Shown here in pieces: positions 7,497-16,411 of a stretch of 64,000 bases of DNA. Numbering within the stretch: position 1 is the stretch's first letter; every line of letters begins with the position of its first letter. Source of the DNA: Leucobacter komagatae (GTDB lineage Bacteria; Actinomycetota; Actinomycetes; Actinomycetales; Microbacteriaceae); NCBI RefSeq assembly GCF_000834055.1, contig NZ_JXSQ01000012.1:1-64000 (forward strand). The letters run 5' to 3'. The position numbers were made by a program, and so were the translations under genes. A model generated the notes under the pieces. It saw only the letters and a list, made by a program, of their open reading frames with translations. It did not search any database and was not told the DNA's origin.

Positions 7497-8510
7497 ATGA
7501 CTATGGTTCCTCCTCGCGCGCAACCCCATGCCGCGGTCGTGTACCACCCGCTGAAGACTGACCTTGCCGGCCTCAGAAGTGCAGTCCGCGCGGCAGAGCT
7601 GCGCGCCGGATGGGCGCCGACGCGGTGGTACGAGACGGAGGCGAGCGACGGCGGCACCGGCATCGCGCGCCACGCGGTAGCAGAGGGGGCCGGTGTCGTC
7701 CTCGGCTCGGGCGGCGATGGCACGATCCGCGCTGTCGCCGAGGCGCTGCGTGGGACCGGCGTGCCGCTGGGGATCGTGCCGCAGGGGACGGGGAACCTGC
7801 TCGCACGGAACATCGGCATGCCGCTCGGCGACCTCGCCGCGGCAGCCGAGGCGGCATTCTTTGGGCGCAACCAAGCCATCGACCTTGGGCTCATGCGGAT
7901 CACCCGGCCAGACGATGAGACCGGCGAGAGTGCCGTTGACGAGCACGCATTTCTGGTGCTCGCCGGCATGGGGTTAGACGCTCGCGCAATCAGGGCAACG
8001 CGATCCACGCTCAAGAACCGGCTCGGTTGGCTCGCATACGTCGACGCAGGAGTGCGCACGATGGTGCGGGACAAACCACTCGAGGTCATGTATTCGATGG
8101 ACGGTTCAGAGATGAAGCCGCTCACCGTGTACACCGTGATGATTGGCAATTGCGGGCTGCTCCCCGGCGGAGTGCTCCTCATCCCCGACGCGCGGATAGA
8201 CGACGGGCTACTCGACGTGGTGTCGCTGCGGCCGCTCGGGCCGTTCTCCTGGTTGCGCATCTGGAACAAGATCGGCTGGGAGAACGGCGTGCTTCGGAAA
8301 ACACGGACCGGTCGGCGGATCATCGACCTCGTAAACGACACGAAGAATGTGACCTATCTCCGCGCTCGTGAGTACGCGCTTTCCGTTGCGTCGCCTGAGC
8401 CGATCCAGCTCGACGGCGACGATTTCGGTCTTGCGGTCGAGGTCCGTGGGCGGGTAGATCCTGGTGCCCTGGTCATCCGCATGTCGCCCGGATGGCATTT
8501 GCCTGTATAG
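7497..8510 (+). CDS. diacylglycerol-kinase-family lipid kinase
   Basis: The 337-residue protein has a DAGK catalytic domain: nucleotide-binding GSGGDGTIRAVAEAL (GGDGT at residues 72-76) and PQGTGNLLARN (97-103). A C-terminal beta-sandwich contains GGVLLIPDARIDDGLLDVV. Such enzymes phosphorylate diacylglycerol, sphingosine or related lipids with ATP; DgkB-type recycling of diacylglycerol is the general bacterial role. The exact lipid is not inferable. It converges with the membrane protein ending at 8513, so there is almost no intergenic space. Confidence 0.9.
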   Translation: MTMVPPRAQPHAAVVYHPLKTDLAGLRSAVRAAELRAGWAPTRWYETEASDGGTGIARHAVAEGAGVVLGSGGDGTIRAVAEALRGTGVPLGIVPQGTGNLLARNIGMPLGDLAAAAEAAFFGRNQAIDLGLMRITRPDDETGESAVDEHAFLVLAGMGLDARAIRATRSTLKNRLGWLAYVDAGVRTMVRDKPLEVMYSMDGSEMKPLTVYTVMIGNCGLLPGGVLLIPDARIDDGLLDVVSLRPLGPFSWLRIWNKIGWENGVLRKTRTGRRIIDLVNDTKNVTYLRAREYALSVASPEPIQLDGDDFGLAVEVRGRVDPGALVIRMSPGWHLPV

Positions 8511-8512
8511 GG

Positions 8513-9613
8513 TCACGGTGCATCGGTCGCCTTGGTCGGTGTCGCGTCAGCGGTCTGGCGCTGCCCTTCGCTCTGCTGCTTGGCATCCTCGGATGCTTTG
8601 GGTGCTTCGCCGTCCGCCGCCGCATCAGTGCCCTCCGCAGCCGCGGCGCAATCACGTGCGAGCGGCGGGAGCTGTTCCCGCTTTGGCGCAGCTGGCTTGA
8701 CCTCTTCTGGCTCGCCGGTCAGCTCCGAGTACGCGCCGGCGCTGAGCGGGAAGACGTTCCAGGCCTCAGCATCGGCGGCCAGCGGGTTGAAGGAGTGCAC
8801 GAGGTTGGTGCCCGCCTCGTCGTCCCAGCTGTCCGGTGGCGTCGTGGCATCCTCGCCCATCGTGGTGATGGGCTCACCGTTCTGGTCGTACAGGCGCACC
8901 GAGTCGAGCGGATTGCCCTCGCAGTCGTACGCGAAGATGTTCGTCACCTCGCCGCCGTTCAGCGACAGCCCTTGGAAGGCCATCTCCTCCTCGTAGGAGT
9001 AGTCCACGTTGACAGACCCGAGGTTCGCCCAGTTCGCGAAGAGGAACGGGATGAGCAGCAGCACGGCCGCGACGTTCGCCGCGGTGCGCGCGACCCGCAG
9101 CCATGCAGTCGGCAGCCACTTGCCGCGCCCCCACTGCACGCTGAGAACGATCAGGGCGAGCGTGAAGATCATCGCTGTGTACGACACCGGTAGGCCGTTG
9201 ACGAGTGGGTGGCCGATCACCGTCAGCGCTGCCCACGCGCCGATGACCGCCCGTAGCACCCACCACACCGGGCGCACGGAGATCGCGAAGTCGCGGAAAC
9301 CGCGGCGTGCTGGGCTCTCGTCGAGCCACTGCGCCGAGCGTTCGCGCGCCTGAGCGACGCGATCGGCGAACGTGACTTGCGGCAGTTCGCTCGGCGCCCG
9401 CGGCGGGAGCCCTGCTGCCTGTCGCAGTTCCTCAGCGTACTGACCAGCGTCCCCGAGCTCGCCCCCATCCTCGAGCCGTTCGGCGAGGTCGGCTCCGAGC
9501 CCATCAAGGAGGTCATCGAGTTCCTCGGTGGGGAGGTCGCTCAGGTGGGAGCGAACCTCGGTCGCAAACTTCTCAGCGCGCTGGGCGTTGGTGAGTGAGG
9601 CGGTGTGGTTCAT
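8513..9613 (-). CDS. multi-pass membrane protein with HAAS-like N-terminal domain
   Basis: 366 residues. The first 90 (EKFATEVRSHLSDLPTEELDDLLDGLGADLAERL...) resemble the helical HAAS/permease-prefix domain that commonly partners PadR regulators. Four or so hydrophobic segments follow at about 125-225 (VWWVLRAVIGAWAAL, SYTAMIFTLALIVLSV, ANVAAVLLLIPFLF), then a roughly 100-residue non-membrane region and an Ala/Lys/Glu-rich tail. Its start overlaps the padR stop (ATGA), so translation is probably coupled and PadR likely regulates it. The molecular function is unknown. Confidence 0.75.
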   Translation of the reverse strand: MNHTASLTNAQRAEKFATEVRSHLSDLPTEELDDLLDGLGADLAERLEDGGELGDAGQYAEELRQAAGLPPRAPSELPQVTFADRVAQARERSAQWLDESPARRGFRDFAISVRPVWWVLRAVIGAWAALTVIGHPLVNGLPVSYTAMIFTLALIVLSVQWGRGKWLPTAWLRVARTAANVAAVLLLIPFLFANWANLGSVNVDYSYEEEMAFQGLSLNGGEVTNIFAYDCEGNPLDSVRLYDQNGEPITTMGEDATTPPDSWDDEAGTNLVHSFNPLAADAEAWNVFPLSAGAYSELTGEPEEVKPAAPKREQLPPLARDCAAAAEGTDAAADGEAPKASEDAKQQSEGQRQTADATPTKATDAP

Positions 9614-9969
9614 GCTGAGACTCCTTCGGGGCTCGTCGGGCTCGTTGTGGTGTTGGGGGAGATGAGAGCGGTGAGCGTTTCAGAGAAGCGCTGCCAGCCG
9701 ATCCGCTGTTCGCTGAGGAGCTCTTGCCCACCCGGCGTGATGCTGTAGTACTTGCGATGCGGCCCGCCCTCGGATGGGACGACGTACGTTGAGAGTGCGC
9801 CCGCCGCATACAGTCGGCGCAGCGTGCCGTAGACGGAGGCATCACCGACCTCCTCGAGCCCGGCATCGCGCAGGCGGCGCACGACGTCGTAGCCGTAGCC
9901 GTCTTCGCGATCGACCACCGCGAGCACCGCGGCGTCGAGCACACCCTTGAGCAGTTGCGTTCCATCCAC
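9610..9969 (-). CDS. PadR-family transcriptional regulator
   Basis: 119 residues starting at GTG 9969 behind a good GGAGG. The PadR winged helix covers nearly the whole protein (LLKGVLDAAVLAVVDREDGYGYDVVRRLRDAGL, then SVYGTLRRLYAAGALSTYVV and the wing GGPHRKYYSITPGGQELL). PadR proteins are usually repressors that control their own operon and a membrane or efflux gene. Here the following HAAS-type membrane gene overlaps by 4 bases. A tandem direct repeat just upstream (9995-10027) is the natural operator candidate. Confidence 0.93.
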   Translation of the reverse strand: MDGTQLLKGVLDAAVLAVVDREDGYGYDVVRRLRDAGLEEVGDASVYGTLRRLYAAGALSTYVVPSEGGPHRKYYSITPGGQELLSEQRIGWQRFSETLTALISPNTTTSPTSPEGVSA

Positions 9970-9994
9970 GCGGAACCTCCTTCAGCATTCCCTG

Positions 9995-10027
9995 TTACGC
10001 ACTAGTGTGCATTACGCAATAGTGCGG
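9995..10027. promoter_or_regulatory. candidate PadR operator: two 16-bp direct repeats
   Basis: TTACGCACTAGTGTGC (9995-10010) and TTACGCAATAGTGCGG (10012-10027) match at 13 of 16 positions with a 17-bp period. They sit 26 bases upstream of the padR start, where a repressor would block the leftward promoter. The repeat is seen directly; the role is inferred. Confidence 0.5.
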
Positions 10028-10160
10028 TGTCAAGAACTCTCGCGTTTCGTCCGCGATCCCCACGAGCGGAGCGCCGGGCTGACACCCGGACGAACGTCAG
10101 GCGCTGGTCAGCTCGGCCGGGGCTACTCGGAGGGCTGCTCGGCCAGGGTGCCCGGGAGGG

Positions 10161-11123
10161 CTACTCGGCCGGCGCGACGCCCTCGATCACTTCGCGCAAC
10201 CAGTCTCGGGCATCCCGAAACCGGTCATCGTCGTGCACGGGGCGGATCGTCGCCGCGACACGGTCTGCCCGAGGGTACGAGCCAAGGAACACGACATTCG
10301 GGCTCGAGCGCTTCACGCCGAGCAGCGCGTCGGCGACGCGCTCGTCCTTGATGTGCCCCTCTGCGTCGATGACGAAGCGGTAGCGACCCATCCGATCGCC
10401 GATGGGGCGCGACGCGAGCAGGGTGAGGTTCACGCCACGCGTCGCAAACTGCTCGAGGAGGTCGAGCAGGGCGCCCGAGCGGTCTTCGGGAAGCTCAGCG
10501 ATGAGAGACGTCTTGTCGGCGCCAGTCGGGTCCCCAACGGGCCCCACCCGCCCGACCAGCACGAATCGTGTCACCGCGTCAGGGTTTTCAGCGATACCGT
10601 CGGCAAGGATCTCCACGTCGTAGTGATCCTCAATGCCTGGCGGCGCGATTGCAGCGTCGACCTGCGTTCCAGCAGCGAACAGGTCCGCAGCCGCCTGAAC
10701 GTTCGACGTCGCCGGCAAATGCCTGTGTGCGGGCCGTGCCTCGTCGAGCCACTTGCGGCACTGGCCGTACGCCACGGGGTGCGCCGCAACCACTGACACG
10801 TCTTCGATTGTGACTCCGGGCCTGGCGACGAGCACGAAGCGCACCGGCACAAGGTACTCGCCGATGATCTGCAGGCCGGGGATCGTCGCGAGCGCGTCCT
10901 GCGCGACGGTGACGCCGCCGTCGACCGAGTTCTCGATCGCGATCATCGCGGCGTCGCTCGCACCCGTCACCACGTCATTGAGCGCCTCACCCAGGTTCGA
11001 GACCGGGTGCCAGTCCTGGCCTCTCGCCTCCTCGACCTGCTTGAGCGCCGCCTCGGTAAACGTTCCAGCTGGCCCAAGATAGGAGTACCGGCGAAGACGT
11101 TCTGGGCTGTGTGACATGTGCAC
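10161..11123 (-). CDS. pheA: prephenate dehydratase
   Basis: The 320-residue protein converts prephenate to phenylpyruvate in phenylalanine synthesis. The PDT domain opens with YSYLGPAGTFTEAAL, includes IAIENSVDGGVTVAQDAL and the conserved Thr-Arg-Phe in DAVTRFVLVGR. A C-terminal ACT domain (TSLIAELPEDRSGALLDLLEQFATRGVNL, then ASRPIG..YRFVIDAEGH) is the likely Phe-feedback site. No chorismate mutase domain is fused. ATG 11123 and ATG 11117 are both possible starts. It follows pgm by 39 bases in the opposite direction of flow (both leftward), so co-transcription is possible. Confidence 0.95.
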   Translation of the reverse strand: MHMSHSPERLRRYSYLGPAGTFTEAALKQVEEARGQDWHPVSNLGEALNDVVTGASDAAMIAIENSVDGGVTVAQDALATIPGLQIIGEYLVPVRFVLVARPGVTIEDVSVVAAHPVAYGQCRKWLDEARPAHRHLPATSNVQAAADLFAAGTQVDAAIAPPGIEDHYDVEILADGIAENPDAVTRFVLVGRVGPVGDPTGADKTSLIAELPEDRSGALLDLLEQFATRGVNLTLLASRPIGDRMGRYRFVIDAEGHIKDERVADALLGVKRSSPNVVFLGSYPRADRVAATIRPVHDDDRFRDARDWLREVIEGVAPAE

Positions 11124-11162
11124 AAGCGTATCGCGGCGGATCAGGGCAGTCGCAGCCGTACG

Positions 11163-12806
11163 CTACCCGAGGGCGCGCGCCACGAGCGCCTGCGCAGCTG
11201 ACTGTACCTGCACGAGGTGCTCTGGGCCAGCGAATGACTCCGCGTAGAGCTTCATGACGTTCTCTGTTCCCGACGGCCTGGCCGCAAACCAGGCCCGCTC
11301 GGTCGCCACTTTCAGCCCTCCGATGGCTGCGCCGTTCGACGCCTCAGTAGAGATCTGCGTGATGGGGTCGCCCGCGAGTTCGCTTTCGGTGACATCCGCC
11401 GCGGACAGGCCAGCGAGCCGAGCCTTCTGTTCTGGGGTCGCGGGAGCGTCGATGCGTGCGTAGGCCGGCTCGCCGAAGCGCTTCACGAGATCCGCATAGC
11501 GCTCGGATGGCGACTGCCCGGTGACGGCCTGGATCTCCGCGGCAAGCAGGCTAAGCAAGATCCCGTCCTTGTCGGTGCTCCACGCGGAGCCGTCGAAGCG
11601 CTGGAACGAGGCGCCAGCGCTCTCCTCGCCTCCGAATACGACGGAGCCGTCAGAGAGCCCTGGAACGAACCACTTGAAGCCCACAGGCACCTCGTCGAGG
11701 CGGCGACCGTGTGCGGCGACAACGCGGTCGATCATCGCAGAAGACACGAGCGTCTTGCCGACCCCCGCTGTCGCCGGCCACTCTGGCCTGTGCTCGAGGA
11801 GGTAGTCGATCGCGACCGCGAGGAAGTGGTTCGGGTTCATGAGACCAGCGTCGCTGGTCTGGATCCCGTGCCGATCTGCGTCAGCGTCGTTGCCGGTGAC
11901 AATGGGGTACTCATCGCGGTACGGCGCTACGGTCGACATGACCTGCGCCGACGACGGGTCCATGCGGATCTTGCCGTCCCAGTCAAGGTGCAAGAACCCG
12001 AATTGCGGGTCGACGCCCGTCCCGAGCACTGCAAGGTCGAGGCCGTAGCGGTCGCGGATCGCAGGCCAGTATGCCGCGCTCGCCCCGCCAAGCGGGTGCG
12101 CTGCGAAGCGGACCCCCGCGTCGCGGATCGCGGCCATATCAATGACGTTCGCGAGGCCCTCGACGTATGCTCCGAGGAAGTCGTATCCGCCTGGGGTCCC
12201 CGCTGACGGTGACGTGCGGTGCGTGAGGCTTCGCCATTGGCCGCTCTCGAGCAGCTCGTTCGCGCGGTCGGCGATCCACCCCGTGACGACGCCATCAGCC
12301 GGGCCGCCGTGGGGCGGGTTGTACTTGATGCCGCCGTCCGCTGGCGGGTTGTGGCTTGGCGTGACGATGACGCCGTCAGCGCGCTCAGGGTCGTCGAAAG
12401 CGCGCCCGCGGTTGTGGGTGAGGATCGCGTGGCTCAGCGCTGGGGTCGGCACGAAGGCCTCGTCGCCGCTGCCAGCGTTGGTGAGCACGTGCACGCCAGC
12501 TGCGGCGAGCACCTCGATTGCGGTGTGCTCTGCCGGGGCAGAAAGCGCGTGGGTGTCTGCACCGATGAAGAGCGGCCCGCGGATCCCCTCAGCGGCACGG
12601 TGTTCAGCAATCGCCGCTGCGATCGCTGCGATGTGCGCCTCGTTGAACGAGGCAGAGAGTGCTGAGCCGCGGTGCCCTGACGTGCCGAACACGACCCGCT
12701 GTGCGGGGACGCTCGGGTCTGGCACGACCTCCGAATAGGCGCGGGTGAGCTCCGCGACATCAATGAGGTCCTCGGGGCGGGGAAGTAAACCAGCACGAAC
12801 ATCCAT
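11163..12806 (-). CDS. pgm: phosphoglucomutase (alpha-D-glucose-phosphate specific type)
   Basis: 547 residues from ATG 12806 (MDVRAGLLPRPEDLIDV). The open frame extends 57 codons further upstream, but that part overlaps the divergent gene at 12871 and looks non-coding. It interconverts glucose-1-P and glucose-6-P. Motifs: FGTSGHRGSAL, catalytic-serine loop TPSHNPPADGGIKYNPP, metal loop GNDADADRHGI, sugar loop FGGEESAGASF and phosphate site RPSGTENVMKLY. Length and motif order match the PgmA group. It supplies glucose-1-P for glycogen and cell-surface sugars. Confidence 0.95.
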   Translation of the reverse strand: MDVRAGLLPRPEDLIDVAELTRAYSEVVPDPSVPAQRVVFGTSGHRGSALSASFNEAHIAAIAAAIAEHRAAEGIRGPLFIGADTHALSAPAEHTAIEVLAAAGVHVLTNAGSGDEAFVPTPALSHAILTHNRGRAFDDPERADGVIVTPSHNPPADGGIKYNPPHGGPADGVVTGWIADRANELLESGQWRSLTHRTSPSAGTPGGYDFLGAYVEGLANVIDMAAIRDAGVRFAAHPLGGASAAYWPAIRDRYGLDLAVLGTGVDPQFGFLHLDWDGKIRMDPSSAQVMSTVAPYRDEYPIVTGNDADADRHGIQTSDAGLMNPNHFLAVAIDYLLEHRPEWPATAGVGKTLVSSAMIDRVVAAHGRRLDEVPVGFKWFVPGLSDGSVVFGGEESAGASFQRFDGSAWSTDKDGILLSLLAAEIQAVTGQSPSERYADLVKRFGEPAYARIDAPATPEQKARLAGLSAADVTESELAGDPITQISTEASNGAAIGGLKVATERAWFAARPSGTENVMKLYAESFAGPEHLVQVQSAAQALVARALG

Positions 12807-12870
12807 ACCCTTAGTGTGCCAGGGCCCGCGGGATACGTCTCGTTTACCTACTACGAGTAGTCTGTGAGAC

Positions 12871-13656
12871 ATGAGCGACATCGAGCAGGGCCGTCCGTCA
12901 ATCGAGTGCTGGCTTACCGACATGGATGGCGTGCTCGTGCACGAGAACCGCGCCATTCCGGGAGCCGCAGAGCTCATCGCGCAGTGGGAAGCGAAAGCTC
13001 AGCCCTACCTCGTGCTCACCAATAACTCGATCTTCACCGCACGCGACCTGTCAGCGCGCCTCGCAGCGAGCGGCATCAAGGTGCCGGAGGATCGGATCTG
13101 GACGAGCGCGCTCGCGACCGCAGCATTCCTCAAGCAGCAGAAGCCGGGCGGGTCGGCGTTCGTGCTCGGCGAGGCAGGGATCCTCACCGCGCTGCACGAC
13201 GCAGGTTACGTGATGACCGAGACCAACCCCGACTACGTTGTCGTTGGGGAGACGCGAAACTACTCGTTCGACGCGATCACGAAGGCGATCCGCCTCATCA
13301 ACAACGGTGCGCGGTTCATCTCGACGAACCCAGACGCGACGGGCCCGAGCCCAGACGGCGTGCTGCCAGCGACGGGCGCAATCAACGCGCTCATCACCAA
13401 GGTGACCGGCAAGGAGCCCTACATTGTCGGCAAGCCAAACCCGATGATGTTCCGTTCTGCGATGAACAAGATCGGGGCACACTCGCACAACACCGGCATG
13501 ATCGGTGACCGGATGGACACCGACATCGTCGCCGGCATGGAGGCTGGCCTGCACACGGTGCTCGTGATGACCGGCATCGCCGACCAGGCCGAGATCGAGA
13601 AGTTCCCGTTCCGCCCGGTCGAGGTGCTCGGCTCGGTTGCCGAGCTGCTCGACTAG
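12871..13656 (+). CDS. HAD-IIA family phosphatase, NagD-like
   Basis: 261 residues. HAD motif I DMDGVLVHE, motif II LTNNS, and motif IV GDRMDTDIVAGMEAGLHTVLVMTG match the NagD/AraL branch with a C2 cap. Members dephosphorylate small phosphorylated metabolites (UMP, p-nitrophenyl-phosphate, glycerol-phosphate) with loose specificity. It is divergent from pgm with a 64-base gap. Confidence 0.92.
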   Translation: MSDIEQGRPSIECWLTDMDGVLVHENRAIPGAAELIAQWEAKAQPYLVLTNNSIFTARDLSARLAASGIKVPEDRIWTSALATAAFLKQQKPGGSAFVLGEAGILTALHDAGYVMTETNPDYVVVGETRNYSFDAITKAIRLINNGARFISTNPDATGPSPDGVLPATGAINALITKVTGKEPYIVGKPNPMMFRSAMNKIGAHSHNTGMIGDRMDTDIVAGMEAGLHTVLVMTGIADQAEIEKFPFRPVEVLGSVAELLD

Positions 13657-13679
13657 CCGAAACGGGCGTCCCGCTGGGG

Positions 13680-15191
13680 CTACGCCCCGATCTTCCGGTA
13701 GCGCTCGAAGCGGCGAGACCGGCGGTGCGGGGCGCGCTGCAGCTGTAGCGTAGCGAGCTCCTGCGAGATCGCATCGCCCATGCGCTCGCAGAACGCGCGA
13801 GCTTCCTCGGTTGCGTCGGGGAGCTCTGAGACGACACGATCCACGATCCCGTTTTCGAGGAGCTTGCCCGAGGCGACGCCCTGCTGCTCCGCGAGTTCGG
13901 CGGCGTGCGTGATGTCGCGGTAGACGATCGCCGACGCGCCTTCGGGTGGCAGCGGCGATAGCCAGGCGTGTTCGGCGGCGATTGTGCGGTCCGCCGGGAG
14001 GATCGCGAGTGCGCCGCCGCCGGTGCCCTCGCCGAGGATCACCGAGAGCGTCGCGCCGCGGTGCGAGGTGAGGTCCGCGAGGCAGTGCGCGATCTCGCGA
14101 GCGAGCCCGCCCTCCTCTGCGTCTTGAGAGAGCGCGGCACCAGGCGTATCGATGACGGTGACGAGTGGGAGCCGGAGCTCCTCGGCAAGGCGCATCGCCC
14201 GGCGTGCGGCGCGCAGCGCGCCGGGCCCGAGGGGAGCGTGCGAGCGCTGCGCGCGACGATCCTGCCCAACGACGACTGCCGGAACCCCGCCGAAGCGGGC
14301 AAGGCAGAGCGACAATCCCGGGTCCCGTTCCCCTTGGCCAGTGCCCGAAAGCGGGACAACGTCGGTCGCCGCGAACCTGAGCAGCTCACGCAGTCCCGGC
14401 CTGCGGGGATTGCGTGACCGGGTCACAGAATCCCAGGTGTTCGTCGAGCCGTGATGCAGGTCGCCGGCGGTGCCTGGCTCCGCTGCGCGGGCGACGAGAT
14501 CGGCGTGCGTTGGCGGTTCAAGCAGCCGAAGGGCTCGCGAGACGACGTCCCTGAGGCCTTCGGGTGGCAGGACACCGTCGATGATGCCGTGGTGTGCGAG
14601 GTTCTCTGCCGACTGCACACCCCTGGGGAATGGCTCGTCGTAGAGCGCTTCGTAGACGCGCGGCCCGAGAAAGCCAACCAGGGCGCCAGGCTCGGCGACG
14701 GTGACCTGGCCGAGTGAGCCGAAGGAGGCGAGCGCGCCGCCGGTTGACGGGTGCCTGAGGTAGGTGAAGTACGTCAGCCCCTCAGCCTGGTGCACCGCGA
14801 CCGCGGCCGCGATCTTCACCATGGCGACGAACGCGAGCGTTCCCTCCTGCATGCGGGTGCCCCCAGACGCGGTCGACGCCAGCACGGGCAGCCCCTCCGA
14901 GGTGGCCCGCTCCATCGCCCGTACGAAACGCTCCGCCGCGGCGAGGCCGACGGAGCCAGCGAGGAAGCGGAACTCGCAGGCGATAAGCGCGACACGGCGG
15001 CCGTCGATGAGCGCCTCGCCCGACACGATCGACTCATCGACGCCCGACTTCTCGGCGGCGGCCGCGAGCTCCGCAAGATACTCGGGGGTTGCGAGCGGCT
15101 GCTCGGGCGGCGTATCCCACGACTCGAAGCTCTGCGGGTCGGCGACGAGCTCGATGAGTTCGGCGGCACTGTAACGGCGAGTGGCGGTCAT
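13680..15191 (-). CDS. fused acyl-CoA carboxyltransferase (beta+alpha halves)
   Basis: 503 residues from ATG 15191, which overlaps the upstream stop (ATGA); an upstream GTG-type start at 15215 is less likely. The N-half is AccD-like without the zinc finger (ASTASGGTRMQEGTLAF, YLRHPSTGGALASFG). The C-half is AccA-like (VTVIDTPGAALSQDAEEGGLA, GEGTGGGALAILPADR, LSPLPPEGASAIVYRD). Such proteins transfer carboxyl between biotin and an acyl-CoA. There is no biotin carboxylase or biotin carrier in this operon, so it must borrow them or work as a decarboxylase-type transferase. Its coupling to a CoA-transferase suggests an acyl-CoA of a catabolic pathway rather than housekeeping acetyl-CoA. Confidence 0.85.
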   Translation of the reverse strand: MTATRRYSAAELIELVADPQSFESWDTPPEQPLATPEYLAELAAAAEKSGVDESIVSGEALIDGRRVALIACEFRFLAGSVGLAAAERFVRAMERATSEGLPVLASTASGGTRMQEGTLAFVAMVKIAAAVAVHQAEGLTYFTYLRHPSTGGALASFGSLGQVTVAEPGALVGFLGPRVYEALYDEPFPRGVQSAENLAHHGIIDGVLPPEGLRDVVSRALRLLEPPTHADLVARAAEPGTAGDLHHGSTNTWDSVTRSRNPRRPGLRELLRFAATDVVPLSGTGQGERDPGLSLCLARFGGVPAVVVGQDRRAQRSHAPLGPGALRAARRAMRLAEELRLPLVTVIDTPGAALSQDAEEGGLAREIAHCLADLTSHRGATLSVILGEGTGGGALAILPADRTIAAEHAWLSPLPPEGASAIVYRDITHAAELAEQQGVASGKLLENGIVDRVVSELPDATEEARAFCERMGDAISQELATLQLQRAPHRRSRRFERYRKIGA

Positions 15192-16411
15192 CGGACTGCC
15201 TCCGCCCGCAGCCACTCGCGGATCGCTGGGCCGTGCTCGTCGAGTGTTGGCGGGGCGTCGTGGCTGGTGCGGGCATGCTCCTGCTCGCCATCAGCGTCAA
15301 CGTCAAAGAATCTGAGCACGGGCCCGGGCAGCGAGATTTCGCCGAGCGCAGAGTGCTCGACGTCGACGATGAGGCCCTGCGAGCGCACCTGATCCCACGC
15401 GTACACCTCGGTGAGATTGCGAACCTTGCCCGCGGGGATCCCAGCCGAGCTCAGTCGCGCGAGCAGTTCGGCCGCGTCGACACCGGAGAAGGCCTGCTCG
15501 ACGAACGCGATCGTTGCTTCCCTGTTCGCAACGCGGTCGGGGTTTGATTCGAGCCCGGGGGTGCGCGGATCCAACCCGAACTCTGTGCAGAACGCCTGCC
15601 ACAGTCTGTCGTTCGCCACCGAGATCTGCACTTGACTGTCGCGGCAGCGGAACAGGCCGTAAGGCGCGATCGACGGGTGGTGGTTGCCCTGCGCTTGGGG
15701 CGTTTGTCCCGCGACGGTGGCGCGGGTGCCCTGGAATGCGTGCACTCCAACGATCGACGAGAGCAGCGACGTCCGCACGACCCGTCCGCGCCCGGTGGCC
15801 ACCCGCTCGTGGAGGGCTGCGAGCACGCCGACGACGCCGTGAATCCCGCCAAGGAGATCGGCGATCGGGGTGCCGACGCGCTGGGGGTTGTCTGGCCCCG
15901 GCCCGGTGATCGACATGAGCCCTGCCTCGCCCTGCACGATCTGGTCGTAGCCGGCGCGGCCACCCTCCGGGCCGTCGTGGCCGAACCCGGTAATGGAGAG
16001 TTGGATGAGGCGCGGGTTGAGCGCGGCGAGCGCGCTTGTCCCGAAGCCGAGTCGCTCCATCACGCCCGTGCGGAAGTTCTCGACGAGAATATCGGCGCGC
16101 GCGATGAGGTCGGTGAGCACCGCCCTGCCATCGTCGCTCTTCAGGTCGAGCGCGATCGACTCCTTGTTGCGGTTGCAGGAAAGGAAGTACGTCGAATAGT
16201 TTTCACCGTCGTTGCCGGTGACGAAGGGCGGCCCCCACGAGCGCGTTTCGTCGCCGGTTCCGGGAGATTCGACCTTGATGACGCGGGCGCCGAGGTCTCC
16301 GAGCATCTGACCGGCGTGGGGGCCAGCGAGCGCTCGGGACAGGTCAATGACGAGCAGCCCGGCGAGCGGGGCGCCCGCCTGCAGCGAAGAAGGGGTTGTC
16401 GGGGGGATCAC
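15188..16411 (-). CDS. family III CoA-transferase (CaiB/BaiF)
   Basis: 407 residues starting at GTG 16411, overlapping the amidohydrolase stop. Family III enzymes move CoA from one acyl-CoA to a free carboxylate. Visible features are LVIDLSRALAGPHAGQMLGDLGARVIKVESPGTGDETR, FLSCNRNKESIALDLKSDDGR, the catalytic-Asp context GYDQIVQGEAGLMSITG, and the LLGGIHGVVGVLAALHER helix. Overlaps with both neighbours (4 bases each) show strong translational coupling: hydrolase, CoA-transferase, carboxyltransferase. It would activate the acid released by the M20 enzyme. The substrate is unknown. Confidence 0.9.
   Translation of the reverse strand: MIPPTTPSSLQAGAPLAGLLVIDLSRALAGPHAGQMLGDLGARVIKVESPGTGDETRSWGPPFVTGNDGENYSTYFLSCNRNKESIALDLKSDDGRAVLTDLIARADILVENFRTGVMERLGFGTSALAALNPRLIQLSITGFGHDGPEGGRAGYDQIVQGEAGLMSITGPGPDNPQRVGTPIADLLGGIHGVVGVLAALHERVATGRGRVVRTSLLSSIVGVHAFQGTRATVAGQTPQAQGNHHPSIAPYGLFRCRDSQVQISVANDRLWQAFCTEFGLDPRTPGLESNPDRVANREATIAFVEQAFSGVDAAELLARLSSAGIPAGKVRNLTEVYAWDQVRSQGLIVDVEHSALGEISLPGPVLRFFDVDADGEQEHARTSHDAPPTLDEHGPAIREWLRAEAVR

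Noticed and set aside
12807-12977. 57-codon extension of pgm
   Set aside because: Overlaps the divergent NagD-like gene and has non-coding composition; ATG 12806 gives the usual Pgm start.
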